From Sphingobacterium thalpophilum (GTDB lineage Bacteria > Bacteroidota > Bacteroidia > Sphingobacteriales > Sphingobacteriaceae): a stretch of DNA of 64,000 nucleotides. Below the pieces are notes generated by a model, which worked only from the letters and a program-made list of their open reading frames with translations, made no database searches and was not told the origin of the DNA. The stretch covers positions 930,001 through 994,000 of the forward strand of contig NZ_CP151087.1 of assembly GCF_038396785.1 (NCBI RefSeq). Direction: 5' to 3'. The position numbers were made by a program, and so were the translations under genes. Shown here in pieces: positions 45,624 through 55,300 of this stretch (positions within the stretch are counted from its first letter, which is position 1; the number at the start of each line of letters is the position of its first letter).

Positions 45624-45704
45624 CGTTCCAATTGTTCCAATCGCCTTTTTCGCCAACGAAAAGGGCTTTTTTATGGCAATTTCCTTTTTGGAACACTTGG
45701 AACG
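45624..45704. terminator. Integrase terminator framed by GTTCCA inverted repeats
   Basis: The inner hairpin at 45643-45666 has a 10-bp stem with loop ccaa and T6 after it: a good plus-strand terminator. Around it cgttccaattgttccaa (45624-45640) is complementary to 45688-45704 with two mismatches, so four GTTCCA/TGGAAC boxes frame the terminator. Confidence 0.75.
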
Positions 45705-45712
45705 GTCATAGA

Positions 45713-46129
45713 TTATTGAAGCTGCAGCGCTTTCATTGCCCCATCCCATTTCTCCTCGAGCAGTTGATCGGCTAGTTTGGGAACCGCACGATCCAGTTGA
45801 GGATTTAACCACTCTTTGGCTTTTCGTTTCCCAGTCCCCAGCTTGCCTAATGATTTTGGATTGGTACTTTTCTTTTGTCCGGACTTTGTTGTCCAGGTCG
45901 AACCTTTTGAACCGGCCACACCTTTTCCTGCCCCCTTGTGCAGGAAAGCTAGGTATCGATGAAATTTAAATGTTATCGTTTCAATCTGACCATAATTCTG
46001 CTTATATCTAATTTTGATCGAGTTCTCACCCTCTCCTGTTTGCTGAGTACTGGTGACCATAGCTGCATAGCTGCCTTTAATGGAGGTGATAGTTTCTCCT
46101 CCCCAGGCTTTTATTCGATTATTCCACAT
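45713..46129 (-). CDS. Small basic phage protein, possible HK97 gp10-like neck/tail completion protein
   Basis: 138 residues, last gene of the late block. The pattern of an N-terminal mixed domain (IRYKQNYGQIETITFKFHRYLAFLHKGAG), a basic Gly/Lys/Ser-rich loop (KGSTWTTKSGQKKSTNPKSLG) and a C-terminal helix (WLNPQLDRAVPKLADQLLEEKW) recalls gp10-like proteins that cap the tail or neck. The resemblance is structural impression only. It starts 2 bases after the tape-measure stop. Confidence 0.5.
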   Translation of the reverse strand: MWNNRIKAWGGETITSIKGSYAAMVTSTQQTGEGENSIKIRYKQNYGQIETITFKFHRYLAFLHKGAGKGVAGSKGSTWTTKSGQKKSTNPKSLGKLGTGKRKAKEWLNPQLDRAVPKLADQLLEEKWDGAMKALQLQ

Positions 46130-46131
46130 TT

Positions 46132-49100
46132 TTAAGAATTTACAGTGTTTTCAATTTTAACTTTCGTATCCTGGGCATTTTCAAATTCAGAAAACAACAT
46201 GATGACCTTTTTATCACCCATGGCGATCATAGCCTGATAAAGTAGATCCATCTTACTCTCCAGGACTGAAGTATCAGAATTGTTCTGAACAATCACTGGT
46301 GACTGAGCTGTCAGACTCCCAATTTGATTAATTCTCCCGGCCTCCATCATATCGACGAAATTGGCAATTCGAGGATCACGCAATTGTTCTGAGGAAACCA
46401 CATATTCCGGCATATGGTTTTCACCTGCAGTAAATTGATTGCCCATCGAATTTGTAAACAAAGTCGGCTCGTTGACTTTCCCCTGAGCTTTCTTTCCAGG
46501 AGTAAAACCACCATGGAAAAATTGTGGTGGTTTTGTAGCTGCAATTACCGCGATCTGTGCAGCTCCGGCAGCAGCAGCTGCAGCCGCAAGAAATATATTT
46601 GGCAATGCCTTTGTTACCGCCAAAGCTGTGTTGATACCAGCCTGAAGCAATGACGCATTTTTATCAGCCTTCCACGCTTTCAGCTTTTCAGCACGTGCCT
46701 GCTTATCATATTTATCATTGATAGCCTTTTTTTGAGCTTCAGACAGATTCTTATTTGAAAGCTCCTTTTCTCGTTGCTTTTCAATATTGGAAAGCGCTGC
46801 ATCGAGTTCAGCCTGCCGATTGTTGGCCCCAATTTGAAACAAAGCACCTGATAGATCCTCTGCAGCTTGGATGGCAGTGTCCTTTATTTTCTTTGCACGA
46901 TCCTTATCGGCCTTACCATTCTCCTCATCCTTTTTCTGCTGGTACTTGGCATCAATGGCATCCATAGCTTGCTTGAATAGCTCAGTGTCCTTTAATTGTT
47001 CACCATACTTTTCTCGGAGCTTATCTATCTCGAGCTGATGTTGAGCTTCGATTTCAGCAATCCTTCTCGCATGCTCATTTGCAACAAATCCTGTGGTACC
47101 TGTTTCTAAGACTTTGATCTCTTTCTCTAGCCGTTCACGCTCCCGAATTTTGGCCTGCGCAAGTTCTCTTTCCCAGGCCTCCTGAATTTGTGCTTTTTGG
47201 GCTTCATTGGTACCTGCATCTTTCAGCAACTTCTTATAATGCTCATCGATCCGAATCTGTTCCCGATCCAGCTCCGTAAGCATCTTTTGCCCCATGTCGG
47301 AGCGGATTTTGGTGATTGCTTCAGAGATTTCCTTCTCTTGTTTTTCCCGTAAATGAGCAATTGCTGATTCTTTATCAGCCTGAAGGAAAAGAACCCGGCC
47401 CTCGGCTTCCAAACGTTCCTGTTCACTCGCTCCTTTCTTGTCCCGGAAACCTTCCCAGGCTTCGATCAGCTTATCGTATTTAGCTTCCTCAAGGGCAATT
47501 TCCTTGTCATTTTCCGCAAGCTGCTCCTGGTAGCGTTGCGCATTAAAAAGTTTTTCCTCGTCTACAAGTTTTTCATAGAGCTTTTGCGCAGCTTCCCGGT
47601 CTTTTTCCGCTTGAGACTTCTTCTCTTTTTTTGGATCAGGCGCATTAATAATAGCATCATCTTTCTTCGGGAGACTTACATCCAATACGGGTGTGTTTTT
47701 TGCTTTAAGATATTCCGCCAAAGCTTCAGGAGAAAGTGCGTTATCTGTACCATTTACTAAATCCAAAGCTCGTTGATCAACATCGATCTTCATGCTCTGC
47801 AGCATTTTCGTGTTATCGTAGATAGTAGCTTTCCATTTTTTCGCAAATTCTTCTTTAGATTTTTTATCGTATTCCCATATGGAATTTTTGTCCAAGCCAA
47901 ACCAAGAAAGAAATCCTCCCTTTTTTCCGATATTATCAGTTTGCCGTTTTTGAATATTATTGATTTCTTTTGTACTTCGATCAACAACATCTAAACCGGT
48001 TGCGATATCTGATTTTAGCTTATCTATATAATCTTTGTTCTTCGCCTCAAAAAGCTCTTTTTGTGCTTTATTGAATAAATTTATTTTTCCCCGATTTATA
48101 TCAAGTGCCTGACCATATTTATCCCATTCCGTTACCGCTTCTGGAATAACCAGGGCTAGTTGCTGAACAGTTTCCTTAAGCTTTATTTGCTCATCTTTAT
48201 TAAGCGTACCTTTACTTTTAAGTTGATCATAGGTTGATAATAAAGGATGCAGTTGTTTATCGAGATTTTCATTCCTGGCACCAAGCTGTTCAAGTTCATC
48301 TTTAAGTTTTTGCGATTCTGATCGATTATCAACTAAAGCAGCCGTTATACTTGTTAGTACAGCCCGTGTCCCACTGTTCTCCCACATTGTGGCGAACTTG
48401 TTAGCCAATTTATCAATATTGGCAGCGAGGTTGGTATTTGCTGTATTGAATTCATTGGTGATCGATGTTCCATCTTTGAAACTTTGCGCAACCTCTTCTT
48501 GCTTCTTTCTAAGCATATCGATATTGTTGGCCAATGCCCCGATAGCAGCACGCCCCTCCGAGCCTGTAACATCGAGCTCTTTCATATTTTTTGCGAGCTC
48601 TGCGATACCTCCTCCAGTATTTTTGGAAGCGTCTAAAACCAGTTTCATTGCGCTATTCGCATCATCCCGCAAAAGATTAGCAAAATCTTGAACTTCCATT
48701 CCGGCGATTTTCGCATACTTTGGCACGTCATTTCCCATACCGACTATAAACTGTCCGATAGCAGTTGATGAAGTTTGCATAGATTGACCGAGCTCATCCA
48801 TGACTGCCGCCATGCCTAGCACATTTGGAAGAGATATTTTTGCAGCCGGGGCGATTCCTGCTAATCGTGTAGAAAAATCAATTAGATTTTTTTCATTGGC
48901 GGTACCGCTTGCTCCTAAATCATTAATGGCTGATCCAACTTTCAAGAGCGCATCCTCAATTCCAAACTGTTGTTTTACTTTAAAAATGTCAAGAAGTTTA
49001 CCCAGTTCATTTACGGCTTGTTCCGTTCCGCCCAAATCTTCGCCGAGAGCCACACCAATTTTATCTGCAGATCGGACAAAGCCCTCTACATCTTCAACTG

Positions 49101-49587
49101 ATGACAATCCCAGTTTTCCGGCGACTTGAGCTAATCCTAACAATTCGCTTTTGGCCGTTCTGGTGTCAATTTTTTGGAGAGATTTGTTGACTGCTTCAAC
49201 CTGTACTTCTGTTAGGCCGGTAGTTTTCATTACTCCAGCGTAGCTATCACTGAGTTCTTTATTTTGAGAAATAATATTTTTTGCAACATCAAGAAGAGAA
49301 CCTCCGATAGTTGCACCGATAGCTAGCTTCGCTAAATCCTTAATTTCTTCTTTGAGATTGAAAAAACTTTCACGTGTACCCTCGGCCTCATCACGCAGGC
49401 TCTTCAGGCGTTCCTTGACCTGATCAAGGATCTTACTCTTTTCAGCAAATTCCTCTGATCCCCTTGGAAGCAATGCCAATTCATTCCGCAACCTCGTGGC
49501 CGAGGCTTTGAGCTGCTTTAACGTGTCATCAGCTGCATTTGCATTTAGGTAAATATTTACCCCTCTATTTTCATTATTCGAAGCCAT
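46132..49587 (-). CDS. Phage tail tape measure protein
   Basis: Sets tail length and is ejected with the DNA. About 1150 residues, mostly helical. The TMP_core-like region lies in the first third (SYAGVMKTTGLTEVQVEAVNKSL, AVMDELGQSMQTSSTAIGQFIVGMGNDVP). Long coiled coils rich in Glu/Lys/Gln span about 660-950 and include REKQEKEISEAITKIR. A hydrophobic Ala-rich membrane-like segment lies near the end (NIFLAAAAAAAGAAQIAVIAA). I chose the ATG at 49587, since the upstream part reads as untranslated leader. Downstream of the tail-hub gene. Confidence 0.93.
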   Translation of the reverse strand: MASNNENRGVNIYLNANAADDTLKQLKASATRLRNELALLPRGSEEFAEKSKILDQVKERLKSLRDEAEGTRESFFNLKEEIKDLAKLAIGATIGGSLLDVAKNIISQNKELSDSYAGVMKTTGLTEVQVEAVNKSLQKIDTRTAKSELLGLAQVAGKLGLSSVEDVEGFVRSADKIGVALGEDLGGTEQAVNELGKLLDIFKVKQQFGIEDALLKVGSAINDLGASGTANEKNLIDFSTRLAGIAPAAKISLPNVLGMAAVMDELGQSMQTSSTAIGQFIVGMGNDVPKYAKIAGMEVQDFANLLRDDANSAMKLVLDASKNTGGGIAELAKNMKELDVTGSEGRAAIGALANNIDMLRKKQEEVAQSFKDGTSITNEFNTANTNLAANIDKLANKFATMWENSGTRAVLTSITAALVDNRSESQKLKDELEQLGARNENLDKQLHPLLSTYDQLKSKGTLNKDEQIKLKETVQQLALVIPEAVTEWDKYGQALDINRGKINLFNKAQKELFEAKNKDYIDKLKSDIATGLDVVDRSTKEINNIQKRQTDNIGKKGGFLSWFGLDKNSIWEYDKKSKEEFAKKWKATIYDNTKMLQSMKIDVDQRALDLVNGTDNALSPEALAEYLKAKNTPVLDVSLPKKDDAIINAPDPKKEKKSQAEKDREAAQKLYEKLVDEEKLFNAQRYQEQLAENDKEIALEEAKYDKLIEAWEGFRDKKGASEQERLEAEGRVLFLQADKESAIAHLREKQEKEISEAITKIRSDMGQKMLTELDREQIRIDEHYKKLLKDAGTNEAQKAQIQEAWERELAQAKIRERERLEKEIKVLETGTTGFVANEHARRIAEIEAQHQLEIDKLREKYGEQLKDTELFKQAMDAIDAKYQQKKDEENGKADKDRAKKIKDTAIQAAEDLSGALFQIGANNRQAELDAALSNIEKQREKELSNKNLSEAQKKAINDKYDKQARAEKLKAWKADKNASLLQAGINTALAVTKALPNIFLAAAAAAAGAAQIAVIAATKPPQFFHGGFTPGKKAQGKVNEPTLFTNSMGNQFTAGENHMPEYVVSSEQLRDPRIANFVDMMEAGRINQIGSLTAQSPVIVQNNSDTSVLESKMDLLYQAMIAMGDKKVIMLFSEFENAQDTKVKIENTVNS

Positions 49588-49626
49588 GCAACGAAATTCC
49601 TTCCGGAATTTTTGCATGAAACGACA

Positions 49627-49647
49627 ACGGCCCCTAGAAGGAGCCGT
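49627..49647 (-). promoter_or_regulatory. RNA hairpin between tail hub and tape measure genes
   Basis: On the minus strand acggctcc pairs with ggggccgt (one G-U pair) around loop ttcta. It is 22 bases after the hub stop and about 40 before the tape-measure start. No U-tract, so it is more likely a processing or attenuation stem than a terminator. Confidence 0.4.
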
Positions 49648-49669
49648 CAATCAAAACTATAAAACATGG

Positions 49670-51742
49670 TTAGTAAGAAACATACTGTCCATCGAGTTGA
49701 AGAACCCAGTGGCCAATGATTTCAAATTTATCATGCAACAAAGAAGGATCGCTCACCATATAATACATCAGCGCATCCCTTCCGTTATATCTCCACCAAT
49801 ATCGATCGACATTTGAAGCCAGGACAACTACATTCTCAGATACCACATAATCATTATACGGCCCCTCTTCCCGGATGGACTGATCATCAACGTTGACAAT
49901 CCTTCTGTCAACATGTACGTTTAGGTTATTCACTGAGATTGCACGTATGGACATCTGACTATCCTGATAAAATTCTAAAACAAGATCTGCATATGTTCGA
50001 TAACTATTGCCGTTAGGCTTATTTTTCAACAATACCCTGGCATAAAGTTTCCCTTCCGGCGTAACAGTCTCAGGAGAGTTGACAACCACCCTAAATCCGG
50101 ATGCAATTGCATTCAGATCATAATGCGGATAACAGATCACTTTCGCATCGATGCGCTCTGAATTATTCGCCGGTTCGAATGTAACCTTATCGATCAGTGC
50201 CTCCACTTTCGCTTTATTTACATCTGCAACCAGCAATTTTTGCAGCGGATTAATCGCCATAAATTGAATTACATCAAACTTCGCTGAGATTTCCACCTGC
50301 TCAGAGATGCAGTAATAAGCATACCATGCCAAAGAAAAGCGATTGATCACCCCCTTTTCACCGCCCAGAGTTAGCGAATTATTAAATGTTCTGTTCAGAT
50401 TGCCGATATCATCCGCTGTAGCTTCAGCGATCCATACTGGACCGCCAAATCCGACCGAACCCTTATAGGAAAGCAGCCGGAAAGCGAAAGAATTTTTGCC
50501 ATAAGTATTATCGGCATTGTATGCCGGCATCTCATTTAGGGCGACACCATAGCAATTGCCCATCTGTGTCTTCCGGGGCAACCGAACATTTTCAATATTC
50601 CAAAGTTTCTCAGCCCACATAAACGGCTGGCCGATGGCCATCTCCACCTCTTTAAATGAATCCGTATATCCCACAATAACCGATCCTTCATATGGCAGCG
50701 CCTTGTACATTTCATCTGCGTCATCTACTTTAGCAAGCAATTTATAGGCACTAATTGACTGCCTTTTAATCGACACAGAGTCTTTGATCTGCATACCTGA
50801 TATATCCAACCGGTTAGGTTCGGACAATATCTTGGTCGCTTTCTCAAAGTAGGCCTTTTTGGTCTGTGAGTCAAAATAGATCATCACACGATGATCATTC
50901 CGGATCGCTTTGAAAAAATCTGCAATTGACAATTTGGGCAAGTGCTGCGCAGGGTTTATCATACCATTTGCCAAAATATCATCGCCAGTCCTGGTGCCGG
51001 TATTGTCTATGATCAGTGATTTTATAAAACTGTCATCCAAATAAGATCCTTCAGCCTGAAAACCCAGAAAACCACAAACTTCTTTGATCACCCAGGTCAA
51101 GTAGAAAAATGCACCATACAACCTAGTTCCCCCTTTTATAGTATACCCCTCCGAAAAATCATTAATTACAGACTGTTCGAAATCAATATTGTTCGACCCA
51201 TCATTTTTAATCTTGAGTTTGCCATCGGCCATAGGATTAAAATAGGTCGGCATACAAAATGGATAGATGCCTATCGAGCTGTTTATAGCGACAATTTTAT
51301 CATTGATCCCTGCCCCTGGCCCATCGATCCGGATCGATTTATGCGAAACAAACTTTGAATTTACCGTCGTGGTGAATACTTCAGCAATTGTCTTATCCCT
51401 CATCAGGTCAGCTACGATTGAATTGTCAATCGTCAAATAACCCTCGTACTTGCTTCGCGCAGAAATATCGTACTCCAGTTTCGCTCGCTTCCAGGACATA
51501 CCCAGCAGCGAAATATTCACGTCGATGGACTTTCGGCCTAGTCGGTTCTCAAGGAACCGGCCATAGCCCAAAGCCATATCATTTTTCTCGGTCGGCGGAA
51601 AAGTCACCGGATAAGTGTATGAGCCCTTCAGAACAGTCTCCTCATTAAATGTCGTCGCAACGAATTCCACGGTCAATTTACTGTCCGGCGAAACATCCAG
51701 CACGACGCCATCATCCGTAATAATTGCAAAAGGTAGAGTCAT
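49670..51742 (-). CDS. Phage tail hub/baseplate-like protein
   Basis: 690 residues, no single family recognised with certainty. It opens with a beta-rich domain (LTVEFVATTFNEETVLKGSYTYPVTFP), has a gp27/hub-like middle with KLSIADFFKAIRNDHRVMIYFDSQTKKAYFEKA, and ends in jelly-roll-like strands. Position between amidase and tape measure and its size suit the tail tip hub (Dit/Tal-like). Proteins of this kind are frequent in Bacteroidota prophages. Two bases separate it from the amidase stop. Confidence 0.65.
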   Translation of the reverse strand: MTLPFAIITDDGVVLDVSPDSKLTVEFVATTFNEETVLKGSYTYPVTFPPTEKNDMALGYGRFLENRLGRKSIDVNISLLGMSWKRAKLEYDISARSKYEGYLTIDNSIVADLMRDKTIAEVFTTTVNSKFVSHKSIRIDGPGAGINDKIVAINSSIGIYPFCMPTYFNPMADGKLKIKNDGSNNIDFEQSVINDFSEGYTIKGGTRLYGAFFYLTWVIKEVCGFLGFQAEGSYLDDSFIKSLIIDNTGTRTGDDILANGMINPAQHLPKLSIADFFKAIRNDHRVMIYFDSQTKKAYFEKATKILSEPNRLDISGMQIKDSVSIKRQSISAYKLLAKVDDADEMYKALPYEGSVIVGYTDSFKEVEMAIGQPFMWAEKLWNIENVRLPRKTQMGNCYGVALNEMPAYNADNTYGKNSFAFRLLSYKGSVGFGGPVWIAEATADDIGNLNRTFNNSLTLGGEKGVINRFSLAWYAYYCISEQVEISAKFDVIQFMAINPLQKLLVADVNKAKVEALIDKVTFEPANNSERIDAKVICYPHYDLNAIASGFRVVVNSPETVTPEGKLYARVLLKNKPNGNSYRTYADLVLEFYQDSQMSIRAISVNNLNVHVDRRIVNVDDQSIREEGPYNDYVVSENVVVLASNVDRYWWRYNGRDALMYYMVSDPSLLHDKFEIIGHWVLQLDGQYVSY

Positions 51743-51743
51743 T

Positions 51744-52232
51744 CTATTTAATTAGCGGTTTGAACTTTGCCCAAGGGAATTGTGGCCCTGGATCAGGCTT
51801 TCTTCCTGGAGCGATATCCGAGTGGCCAATGATTTCCTTGATTGGATAATTGGCAATAATCGCCTTGCATGCTTCGATGGCAGCATTGATCTGCACATCC
51901 GTGTATTGTTGAGAACCGGTGTTCTGCAGCTCGATTCCGATACTATAGGAATTTAACCCGGTTAAACCTCTCCACTTACTCACTCCAGCATGCCAGGCTT
52001 TTAAATTGAACGGCACCAGTTGGGTAACTACCCCCTCCCGGCTAATGTGCAGGTGTGCCGACACCTGGCTCTTCGGATCTGTCATCCAGTTGATCGCACT
52101 GGTTGAATTAGGTGCTGCATCGTAATGCATCACGATGTAAATTGGAGTGATTACGCTCCCTTTGTTTAGAGTCGGACGGAACCCAACTGGAGTTCCGTCG
52201 TTATTGTATAGTAGATTGCTTTTTACTTGCAT
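51744..52232 (-). CDS. N-acetylmuramoyl-L-alanine amidase (Amidase_2)
   Basis: Zinc amidase of 162 residues that splits the peptide from the glycan in peptidoglycan. Compared with AmiD: zinc ligands H36 (VMHYD), H137 (IGHSDIAPG) and D147, catalytic E101 (GIELQN) and K145 (GRKPDPGP); all are present with AmiD spacing. No signal peptide. It lies among tail genes, so it may be a virion-associated entry enzyme instead of, or besides, an endolysin. A separate GH24 lysozyme sits in the lysis cassette. Confidence 0.92.
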   Translation of the reverse strand: MQVKSNLLYNNDGTPVGFRPTLNKGSVITPIYIVMHYDAAPNSTSAINWMTDPKSQVSAHLHISREGVVTQLVPFNLKAWHAGVSKWRGLTGLNSYSIGIELQNTGSQQYTDVQINAAIEACKAIIANYPIKEIIGHSDIAPGRKPDPGPQFPWAKFKPLIK

Positions 52233-52248
52233 AAATTTATATTTTTAA

Positions 52249-52320
52249 TTACAAAGTATCCAATGAGCATCTCTCCCCGACTCTTTGGATATATTGTATT
52301 GATTCTTTCCCGGTCTTCAT
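52249..52320 (-). CDS. Possible 23-residue micro-ORF upstream of the amidase
   Basis: An ATG at 52320, preceded by a purine-rich stretch (aaaagaggg), opens a 23-codon frame (MKTGKESIQYIQRVG then ERCSLDTL) that ends 17 bases before the amidase start. It lies in the only roomy gap of this part of the late block. No family known; could be a leader peptide or chance. Confidence 0.3.
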   Translation of the reverse strand: MKTGKESIQYIQRVGERCSLDTL

Positions 52321-52337
52321 CCCTCTTTTGTTTTTAT

Positions 52338-52351
52338 GCCCCCGAAGGGGC
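52338..52351. terminator. GC-rich hairpin after the fibre gene
   Basis: gcccc and ggggc form a compact stem; on the minus strand the loop is UUCG-like. On the plus strand TTTTATT follows, while on the minus strand the following bases are A-rich. It starts 35 bases after the fibre stop and may slow or end transcription before the amidase gene. Confidence 0.5.
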
Positions 52352-52385
52352 TTTTATTATTGTTTACTTAAGGATTTAATCCATA

Positions 52386-55300
52386 TCATTGTAAAGTCCA
52401 ATAAATCCATGCTTGCAACTGATAAGCAATCGAGCGCATTGCTGTCGCAGAAAAATGGGTAATATCTATTCCTGCTATCGCTTTTTTTGTGCCACTTATC
52501 GTATCGTCTAAGTCGTACGCATAGCGCTCGTCTTTTGTTGATAATGGAGATTGAGTGAAGAATGTTGGTATATAATTAATCCGCCTTGATAAATTCAAAT
52601 CTCCTAAGTACTCTTTAAAAAAATTATCTTTTGCGAATTTACCTGTCGGGAATCTATCATTCATAAATCCGTAATCGGCCCATTCACCTGGAGAGTAAAC
52701 TCCTGAATGTCGGCTATAACTAAATCCAATTTGAATTGTGTTATTATGTGATTTTATTATATTCAATAAATTAACACCTATTTGATTAGTATATGTATAA
52801 CCTTCACTATCGTTAGTACCTAGAGCATCTACAACGTGTGTAGGAGTCGCTACATCAAACTCATTAACGTTACTAACCTTGCTGCCAATCTTGTAGGATT
52901 TACCATCAGAACCTACAACAGTTTGGTTAGCATTACCTGTCAACCTCACTCCAAGATCATCCATAGTTCTATATCTATCCAGCCAAGCCTGTAAGCTAAA
53001 AGCTGTTGGATATTTCCAAATATGAGCGCCCGAATAAGCCTGTGCAGCCTTGATGTCAAAAAAAGGATTGTCTGGGTTCAAACTTACTCCTCCTGTTGGA
53101 TTTTGAATATTACCATTAAGACCAAAAAGAAACTCGTTTATCTCATTGTAAATTGCAGATTGATTGCCTTCGTAGCTCGTGTAATTAGATTTATACCCCC
53201 ATCTTAATTTCAAAACTTTCCAAAGATGTTCGTCAATATCAGGCTTAAATCGACCAAAAGGAGTACTTAATATCTCATTGTTATTTTCAAAAGTGTTTTC
53301 CCACTCTCTATTTATAGTAGAACTTTCACTATCAAAAGGAGTTTTAGTTTTTAAACCCAGAAGTGAAAATAGTGCCTGTGATGTAAGAATATTATGTTCT
53401 GAGACTAAATCATCTATCATCAGATTACCAAGTTTTGGCAGCATAGCATAAGTGAATGCCGCCCATGCTCCACGTCCTTCGGATTTGGTTTTAACTCGTA
53501 TATCTTCGCCTTTATAATTAATAGTTCTATCGGATGGAGATTTTGTGCCTAATGATTTAAAAGTAATATTACCGACATCTTTATTGTCCATCTCAAAAAA
53601 TTGACCAACAAAATTTGAAATTGTCCCTCCTCCTGATTTATCAAAAAAATCAACATCTTGGTCAGTTATAGAATCTCCTAGCATTAGCATCAAAATAGGT
53701 TTGTTTTGTGCGTTTTTTCGATTTGCTCGAATATAATCTAACTTGATAAATTGCTCAATTGCCTTATCATTTGAACTTGTTATTTCGATTTGTGTAGGAA
53801 TCGTTTCAATAGGCACATCATTACGAACATGAGTTTGAAGAGATGCTTTTAGCCCGCCATTCAATTTTACAGACAATTTCTTTCTGACGATTGACTCGGC
53901 ATAGATGTTAGTGAAATATTCACGAGGTTCTCCACTACCAGAATTAACACCAAAAACATAATTAGGCACATACAAATCATAATTGTAAGGTCTTGATTTC
54001 TCAAAGATGTCTTCTGAGGTGGATATATTGACAAAAGTTCTTTCTAAGTCTTGGTTTGTAGATGTCTGACAAACCAACCATGAGTCTTTAGCGACATATA
54101 CTTTACCTCTATAGAGTTCATTATCGGCGGAAGCTCCATGACTCTCATAAGAAGTTTCAGCGGTTTCAGAATCGTAAAGATGGACAGTCCTTTGTCCCCA
54201 AGTATCCGTACCGATTTGAAAATCAATTATTGAGCCTTTAGGAACAAAAAACCGATCTGTTATCCGTCTGTTGGTGTTGTACATCTCATAGAATTGTCCA
54301 TAGGAATTTAGATTTCCGTTTTTATCTTTGAAGTCTATTGAAGTTAAATTCTTAACAACTGACGTTGAGTTGTGTAAAAGATCCTCATTCAATTTATGCA
54401 CCTCAGACAAATCATCAGGAGTTGCATAAATTGGCTCAACATCATCTCTATGAACAAAAGCATCGTTTAAAAATTCTTTTTCACATTGGAAAATTACCCA
54501 TGAGTCCTGCCATGTAGTGTACTCTATAACTTCTAATTGATTAACTTTTTGTGGTTTAGCAACATGATAAGAATCAATTCCTTCAATGTTTTCTCGATTA
54601 AAAAAGTGTGCAACTCCTTGTGATATGTTGTCAACTGCTAAGTATATTGTAAGTTTTGTATCTCTCGGTACAAAGATCAAGTCTGATATACACCTAGTAG
54701 AATTAACATTCGTGTAACCTTCGCCATAGTAGTTGTATATAAATTTTCTTTCAAAAAAATCCGCTCCAGTTAAGTTTTTAACAGATAGATTTCTACTGTT
54801 TTTCAAAAGTTTCTCAATATCTCTTTTATAATCTAAGGCAGGTATAAGGACTTCAACAAATGGTTGTTGAGCTTCGGTTTCAGTATAATAGTGATATGAA
54901 ACATTGATATATCCATCTTCTTCTACATTAATATAGAATGTTTTTAAACCTGATAAACCCGTATTATTTTCCCCCCTTAAAAAGACTTTGTTTTTATTAA
55001 ATAAGGCGTACAACAACGCTCCTGTTGAATTTCCAAAAGTTGTCACAACGACTAAATCTCCTTTCTTAACAGGCTGATTTAAAAGGCTTCTGAAATTTAC
55101 ATTTTCAGATAGACTTCCATCGGAATTTGTTAGTCCATGAAATAAAAACTTGTCTTTTTTTATCGATGTGTAAAAAACATCAACAAATTTATCAAAACCT
55201 AAAGTCCCATGCACTTTATTTAAGTGCAAAATATTAACCCAGTCTTCACTTTCATCACTTGGCTCTTGATCAGTCTGTTTGTTTGCAAACCAACCATTAT

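Noticed and set aside
48389..49129. Plus-strand Ser/Ala/Pro-rich frames over the tape measure gene
   Set aside because: Typical antisense shadows of a long helical gene.
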